From assembly GCA_014155875.1 (NCBI GenBank), contig JACEFZ010018105.1, positions 186,001 to 250,000 on the forward strand: a DNA stretch of 64,000 bases. The letters are read 5' to 3'. Below are positions 59,589 through 64,000 of the stretch, piece by piece. The notes under the pieces are model-generated. The model did no database searches and was not told the DNA's origin. It was given only the letters and a program-made list of their open reading frames with translations. This stretch comes from Cepaea nemoralis (taxonomy: Eukaryota; Mollusca; Gastropoda; Stylommatophora; Helicidae). Within the stretch, counting starts at the first letter, position 1. Each line of letters starts with the position of its first letter. The translations under genes and the position numbers were made by a program.

Positions 59589-59715
59589 GCACCCCATAGC
59601 ATTTTTTACATTGCCCCTATCTCCCCCACACACCCTACCCCACCCACCCCAACGCATCAGCAAGCACATTTCTGCTGCTCTCAAATGTTTCTCGACTTGC
59701 TCATATCTAGACACC

Positions 59716-60215
59716 ATCCATCCATCCATCATGTGCCATGCCGGTAAGCGTGGGCGGTCATGTTTTGCCATCTCACTCGATCACCAGAGTCGTGGATCAG
59801 CTCTGTGTTTCTGTCTCGACCATGCCACGAGGCCAAGCCATCCAGGTATTTGCTTCTAGGTCTTCCTCTTGGTCTGTTCCCTTCGATCTTACCAGTTGTC
59901 ACCAAGTTCTCCAATTCATTTCTTCTCATAACATACCCAAAAAATTTTGACAGTCTGCGTCTAATACTTACCTCTAATCATTTTACGATCTTCATTTATT
60001 TCTTGAAGGACTTGTTCATTGATCTTTCTGGCTGTCCATGGTATTCTTTGCATTTTCCTCAGAAACAACATTTCTACAACCATCAGATGTTTTTCAGCTT
60101 GACTGCTCATTGTCCAAGCTTCACATCCATATAAAAGTACAGGTTCTATGTAGCACCTCAATACTATCTATACATGTACAGGCTCTATGTAGCACCTCGA
60201 CATCTATACACCAGT
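59716..60215 (-). mobile_element. Non-LTR retrotransposon 3' part (family 1)
   Basis: Minus strand: RCYIEPVLLYGCEAWTMSSQ, VVEMLFLRKMQRIPWTARK, then VMRRNELENLVTTGKIEGN, PRGRPRSKYLDGLASWHGRD and DRVRWQNMTAHAYRHGT before the stop. One frame shift. Near 60145-60205 the caggttctatgtagcacctc segment is duplicated. Confidence 0.8.
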
Positions 60216-60235
60216 GCTGTGAAATTTATTGTGTA

Positions 60236-60349
60236 GCCGGTCTCCCTGGTGAAGGGGTTAGCAGCTTTCTCCGTAACCCCGAATACTCTCGTGGTTGACG
60301 TGAGCGCACGAGAATTGGAAGCGGTTCGAGTCGCGCCAGTGACTTATGA
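60236..60349 (+). mobile_element. SINE family A, left part split by the palindrome insertion
   Basis: Head gccggtctccctggtgaagg and gcggttcgagtcgcgccagt, then cagtgacttatga, where the insertion begins. The right part resumes at 61864. Confidence 0.9.
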
Positions 60350-60410
60350 AAAGTATGCATAAAATTTGGTGGAACTGCGGTAAAGCTGTGAAAGTTTAAA
60401 CAATATATAA

Positions 60411-60938
60411 TGACACAAAGTAGTGCAGCTTTACATAACAGAGTTACGACACATACAGAACGTTGCGGCGGTTAGCCTTCATCAGCAAACAAACACATTC
60501 ACAAACACAACATACAGTCAAGGAGAACTCCTGTGACTACATTAGAAGGTGATGACAGGACGAGAGGAACAAATGCATGGGAAAATGGAAGCAATGAAGA
60601 GGAAACGAGAATTGACAAAATGTTAATTGAAAAGAATGTTAGTCGAAGAAAATGTTTAATAGAAAAACTGTTTATAGAGAAAAAAACTGTATACTCACCT
60701 CACGTACGGACCTGTGAATGTTTACGGAAATCTCAGGTGTATTTTTATAACGGTGCTGGATGTTACGGTACAGTGAGCACATAGAAAGAAGGGGGCGGGG
60801 TAGGAGGCGTGTAAAATTGACCACGACCCCATTGTGTTGTTGGTCTGGGTGGACTGGTGTGTAGGAACACGCGTACTTACATAGACACACTTCAACTGAC
60901 AAAATGCTAGTGTATGTGGACATGCAAGAAGAGAGAGA

Positions 60939-61018
<80 letters not shown>

Positions 61019-61120
61019 AGCGAGAGAGAGAGACAGACAGAGAGAGACAGAGAGAGCGGAAAAGTGCCTGCGACCTACCACATGGGGTATATTGTAACCT
61101 ACGAAATAGTTAGTATGGTT
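60411..61120. repeat. Left arm of the giant inverted repeat
   Basis: Starts tgacacaaagtagtgcagct and ends acgaaatagttagtatggtt. By eye it is nearly identical to the reverse of the right arm. The main difference is a longer (GA)n tract at about 60948-61013. Confidence 0.95.
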
Positions 61121-61177
61121 AACCCCAACAACTCTAGGACTGGGCGAGGGGCTCCTGAAGCGCGTTGTATGACTAGC

Positions 61178-61277
61178 AACCATACTAACTATTTCGTAGG
61201 TTACAATATACCCCATGTGGTAGGTCGCAGGCACTTTTCCTCTCTCTGTCTCTCTCTGTCTGTCTCTCTCTCTCTCG

Positions 61278-61335
<58 letters not shown>

Positions 61336-61865
61336 CTCTCTCTCTTCTTGCATGTCCACATACACTAGCATTTTGTCAGTTGAAGTGTGTCTATGTAAGT
61401 ACGCGTGTTCCTACACACCAGTCCACCCAGACCAACAACACAATGGGGTCGTGGTCAATTTTACACGCCTCCTACCCCGCCCCCTTCTTTCTATGTGCTC
61501 ACTGTACCGTAACATCCAGCACCGTTATAAAAATACACCTGAGATTTCCGTAAACATTCACAGGTCCGTACGTGAGGTGAGTATACAGTTTTTTTTCTCT
61601 ATAAACAGTTTTTCTATTAAACATTTTCTTCGACTAACATTCTTTTCAACTAACATTTCGTCAATTCTCGTTTCCTCTTCATTGCTTCCATTTTCCCATG
61701 CATTTGTTCCTCTCGTCCTGTCATCACCTTCTAATGTAGTCACAGGAGTTCTCCTTGACTGTATGTTGTGTTTGTGAATGTGTTTGTTTGCTGATGAAGG
61801 CTAACCGCCGCAACGTTCTGTATGTGTCGTAACTCTGTTATGTAAAGCTGCACTACTTTGTGTCA
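61178..61865. repeat. Right arm of the giant inverted repeat
   Basis: Starts aaccatactaactatttcgt and ends gcactactttgtgtca. It contains a (CT)n tract at about 61279-61334, a TATA-like gttataaaaatacac near 61523 and a donor-like gaggtgagtata near 61576 on the + strand. Confidence 0.95.
61791..61838 (+). ncRNA. Degenerate hammerhead-like core (right arm)
   Basis: ctgatga, a short aggc/gccg-type stem, then gcaa where gaaa is expected, then acg...cgt and ta. The order fits a hammerhead, but the second core box is changed and stem I is not convincing, so it is probably inactive. An inverted copy is at about 60438-60486. Confidence 0.35.
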
Positions 61866-61995
61866 GTGACTTATGAGAGTATGGAGCCGGTCGCTCAGAA
61901 AGTCGTGGCGTGCTGATGAGCGTAATCTAGCCTAGGAATCAACATACAGCTGAAAGATGCTGATGTTTACCGCAATATCCTGAAACAGGATGGAA
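61864..61995 (+). mobile_element. SINE family A, right part
   Basis: Resumes cagtgacttatgagagtatg, gagccggtcgctcagaaagt and continues to gctgatgtttaccgcaatat with cctg. Together with 60236-60349 it makes one complete SINE. Confidence 0.9.
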
Positions 61996-61999
61996 ACGC

Positions 62000-62570
62000 G
62001 GAAAAAAAAATATAATTAATTAATTCATAATTAATTAATCAATCAGTTAATGTTTATTAATTATAATCAAGTTAAAACTAACTGAGGCGTCTTAACTTGT
62101 AACATACAATTCTGTATCTTATATCCCCAAACATCATCTATGGGACAATGAGTGCCATCAGGGATCCTTTCAAAGTCGAGGTGTTAGGCAATGCATATAC
62201 GAGTGCATGCTGTATTTTGTCCACTCTTTGATGTCCTCAGTTGAATAGTTCTTGTCTTTGCCATTTCGCGGCTGGTTTCAAACTGTATCCTAAAGAACAT
62301 GTAAACTATATGTGTGAAACATTTTATGCTAGTCATCTCTGGCTGTGGTTGTAAAAATTTAGATTATAGAGAACTACCTTTAAAACAAAAGTTGCAGGTA
62401 GGTTCTTATTTGATAAAGCAAATGTAGTGATAAAAACATGCTGAGATCACAAAGAGAAGATGTCCATTTACAAAAGAACAAGTATTTAGTAAATATCAGG
62501 GGTACTTATTATCATCAACATTTTCATCATAATCATCATTATTATCATCATCACCAATACCACCACAACT
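62000..62570. other. No gene or repeat recognised
   Basis: AT-rich flank between the SINE and the simple-repeat block. Confidence 0.4.
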
Positions 62571-62635
62571 AGCATGGTCGAGACCAAAATCACAGTTGTT
62601 GATTGTACTGTTGCTGTGGTGTTTGTTATTGTACT

Positions 62636-62639
62636 TATT

Positions 62640-62679
<40 letters not shown>

Positions 62680-62683
62680 TATT

Positions 62684-62731
<48 letters not shown>

Positions 62732-62735
62732 TCAT
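62636..62735. repeat. (TTTC)n microsatellite
   Basis: About 24 units with one a-for-c change. Confidence 0.95.
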
Positions 62736-62749
62736 CTACTCCTCCGCAT

Positions 62750-62940
62750 CCTCATCTTCTTGCTCTTTTTTCTCCTCCTTCTTCTCCTTCTCCTTCTCCT
62801 CCTCCTCCTCCTCCTCCTCCTCCTCCTCCTCCTTCTTCTTCTTCTTCTTCTTCTGTTTCTTCTTCTTCTTCTTCTTCTTCTTCTTCTTCTTCTTCTTCTT
62901 CTTCTTCTTCTTCTTCTTCTTCTTCTTCTCCTTCTTCTTC
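62750..62940. repeat. (TCC)n/(TTC)n tract
   Basis: Pyrimidine trinucleotides: a mixed left part, (TCC)n, then long (TTC)n. All homopeptide frames are artefacts. Confidence 0.95.
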
Positions 62941-63034
62941 AAAACAAACTCATACACTTTATATTTTTTTATGTCAATGTCCACTCTGTTGTGTTGGCCA
63001 AGTTCAAGTCGTTGAATCGTTTTTATTAACTTTT

Positions 63035-63061
63035 TATCCATCCATCCATCCATCCATACAT

Positions 63062-63092
<31 letters not shown>

Positions 63093-63195
63093 CCCGTCAG
63101 TCCGTCCGTCCATCCAACCAATCCTCCATCCATCCACTCATCTATCCATCAGACGAACCCTCCATCCATCTATGCATCCAACCATCCATCCATGC
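63035..63195. repeat. (TCCA)n microsatellite, left block
   Basis: Tandem atccatccatcc with substitutions. Confidence 0.95.
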
Positions 63196-63420
63196 AATTA
63201 GGTTACCAACTAACAGTATACCACAACAAGCAATGATGTACAAAACAGAGGGAAACAGAGGAAGAGGCCGACCACGTAAATGATGGACGCAGGGAATAAC
63301 AGAGTCCATGGGAATATCGATACTTGAAGCCCATAAGCGGGCACTCTCCCGCTGTTTATAGTTCACCTCGACACCGCAAGGTAAAAGAGGAACATGATGA
63401 GATGAGATGAGATGAGATGA
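63196..63420 (+). mobile_element. Non-LTR retrotransposon 3' end (family 2)
   Basis: Reads [20 protein letters not shown] then GRGRPRK and a stop, with the 3' region gggcactctcccgctgttta, cctcgacaccgcaaggtaaa and an (atgag)n tail. It is the mirror of the minus-strand end at 57010-57240. It is embedded within the (TCCA)n repeat. Confidence 0.8.
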
Positions 63421-63865
63421 GACCCATCCATCCATCCGCCCGTCCGTCCGTCTATCCATCCATCCATCCATCCATCAATTCATCCATCCATCCATCCATT
63501 CGTCCAACCAACCAACCCTCCATCCATCCATTCATTCATCCATCCAATCTACCCTCCATCCATCCATCCATCCAACTACCCATGCATCCATCCATTCATC
63601 CATTTAACCAAATATCCATCCATCTAACCAACCCTATATCCATCCATTCATCCATCCAACCAACCCTCCATCCATCCGTCCGTCCGTCCATCCATCCATC
63701 CATCCATCCATCCATACATACATCCATCCATCCATCCATTCATCCAACTACCCATGCATCCATTCATTCATCCATCTAACCAAATATCCATCCATCCAAC
63801 CAACCCTATATCCATCCACCAATCCATCCATCCAATCCATCCATCTATCCATCTATCCTACTATA
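63421..63865. repeat. (TCCA)n microsatellite, right block
   Basis: Continues the same motif as 63035-63195, with aaccaacc and attcatc variants. Confidence 0.95.
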
Positions 63866-64000
63866 AATGCATAAAAGTCTTTAGGATAGCATCATGCAAG
63901 TTAGTTAATTAACTTAAATAGAAAAATAGTACAGTGGTCATTTACATATATTAGGATTTTAGTCCTAAGGCCACTTTTTCTCGACGAATGATGTGGTCAG

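Larger units (their letters stand above)
60350..61863. mobile_element. 1.5-kb palindromic insertion in a SINE
   Basis: The SINE target cagtgacttatga occurs at 60337-60349 and 61864-61876, a duplication of 11-13 bp. Inside, a 61-bp non-palindromic left segment (60350-60410) precedes two inverted arms (60411-61120 and 61178-61865) around a 57-bp centre. No protein frame is credible. Both arms carry a CTGATGA..GCCGCAAC box resembling retroelement hammerheads. TSD length plus that box suggest a Penelope-like terminal repeat in inverted arrangement, but no Penelope RT is present. Confidence 0.85.

Noticed and set aside
60914..61777. 287-codon frame crossing the palindrome
   Set aside because: It reads through the GA/CT tracts and the inverted arms; half of it is the antisense of the other half.
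62603..63283. 226-codon Ser/Pro-rich frame
   Set aside because: Translation of (TTTC)n, (TTC)n and (TCCA)n simple repeats.

Overview
This is a repeat-saturated stretch of animal nuclear DNA, not prokaryotic. No bacterial-type operon, rRNA or intact tRNA gene is seen. Almost all long open frames are by-products of tandem repeats or fragments of retroelement reverse transcriptases. The density of tRNA-derived SINEs, decayed non-LTR retrotransposons, long minisatellites and (TA)n/(GA)n/poly-G tracts fits a large invertebrate genome. A mollusc, possibly a cephalopod, is a reasonable guess, but no single-copy marker here proves it.

One real host gene is visible, on the + strand: the 3' end of a secretin-family (class B) G-protein-coupled receptor. 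A 42-nt exon (1141-1182) encodes the end of TM7, GAAVALIYCFFNGE. A 177-nt exon (3411-3587) starts VLAVLKRRWSQ and encodes the cytoplasmic tail. A terminal exon (7261-7329) ends in TAA. All junctions are phase 0 with GT/AG borders. The rest of the receptor lies upstream of the window. The introns and 3' UTR are full of repeats: LINE remnants, a 34-bp array, a 62-bp array and SINEs.

The mobile-element landscape contains: (i) at least three tRNA-derived SINE families, called A, B and C here; (ii) several non-LTR retrotransposon families known only from C-terminal and 3' fragments, one with a (GATGAT)n tail and one with an (ATGAG)n tail; (iii) a mariner deletion derivative at 16165-16724; (iv) a 156-bp TA-flanked foldback MITE at 10956-11111; (v) a 401-bp hAT-like MITE at 40041-40441 and the end of a second copy near 24641.

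Three structures stand out. First, a 364-bp insertion with a 13-bp target duplication interrupts a LINE at 12838-13201 and carries what reads as a complete hammerhead ribozyme at 13074-13130. Second, a near-perfect 1.45-kb palindrome (60411-61865, arms about 0.7 kb) has inserted into a SINE with an 11-13 bp target duplication; each arm carries a degenerate hammerhead-like core, suggesting a Penelope-like or retrozyme-like origin. Third, a 2-kb, 53-bp-unit satellite (about 25985-27960) lies inside a SINE-C copy and is an amplification of that SINE's own distal segment.

Region by region: 1-8 kb is the receptor 3' end; 8-25 kb holds SINEs, LINE remnants, DNA transposons and microsatellites; 26-28 kb is the SINE-born satellite; 28-40 kb is sparse unique DNA with scattered SINEs; 40.6-42.2 kb is a 33-bp array; 42.2-45.1 kb is AT-rich and degenerate tandem repeat; 45-53 kb is mixed with a GC-richer patch near 48.5 kb; 53.2-56.95 kb is a TG-rich tract plus a 21-bp array; 57-58.2 kb is a minus-strand LINE reverse transcriptase; 59.4-62 kb is the SINE/LINE/palindrome nest; 62.6-63.9 kb is simple repeat.
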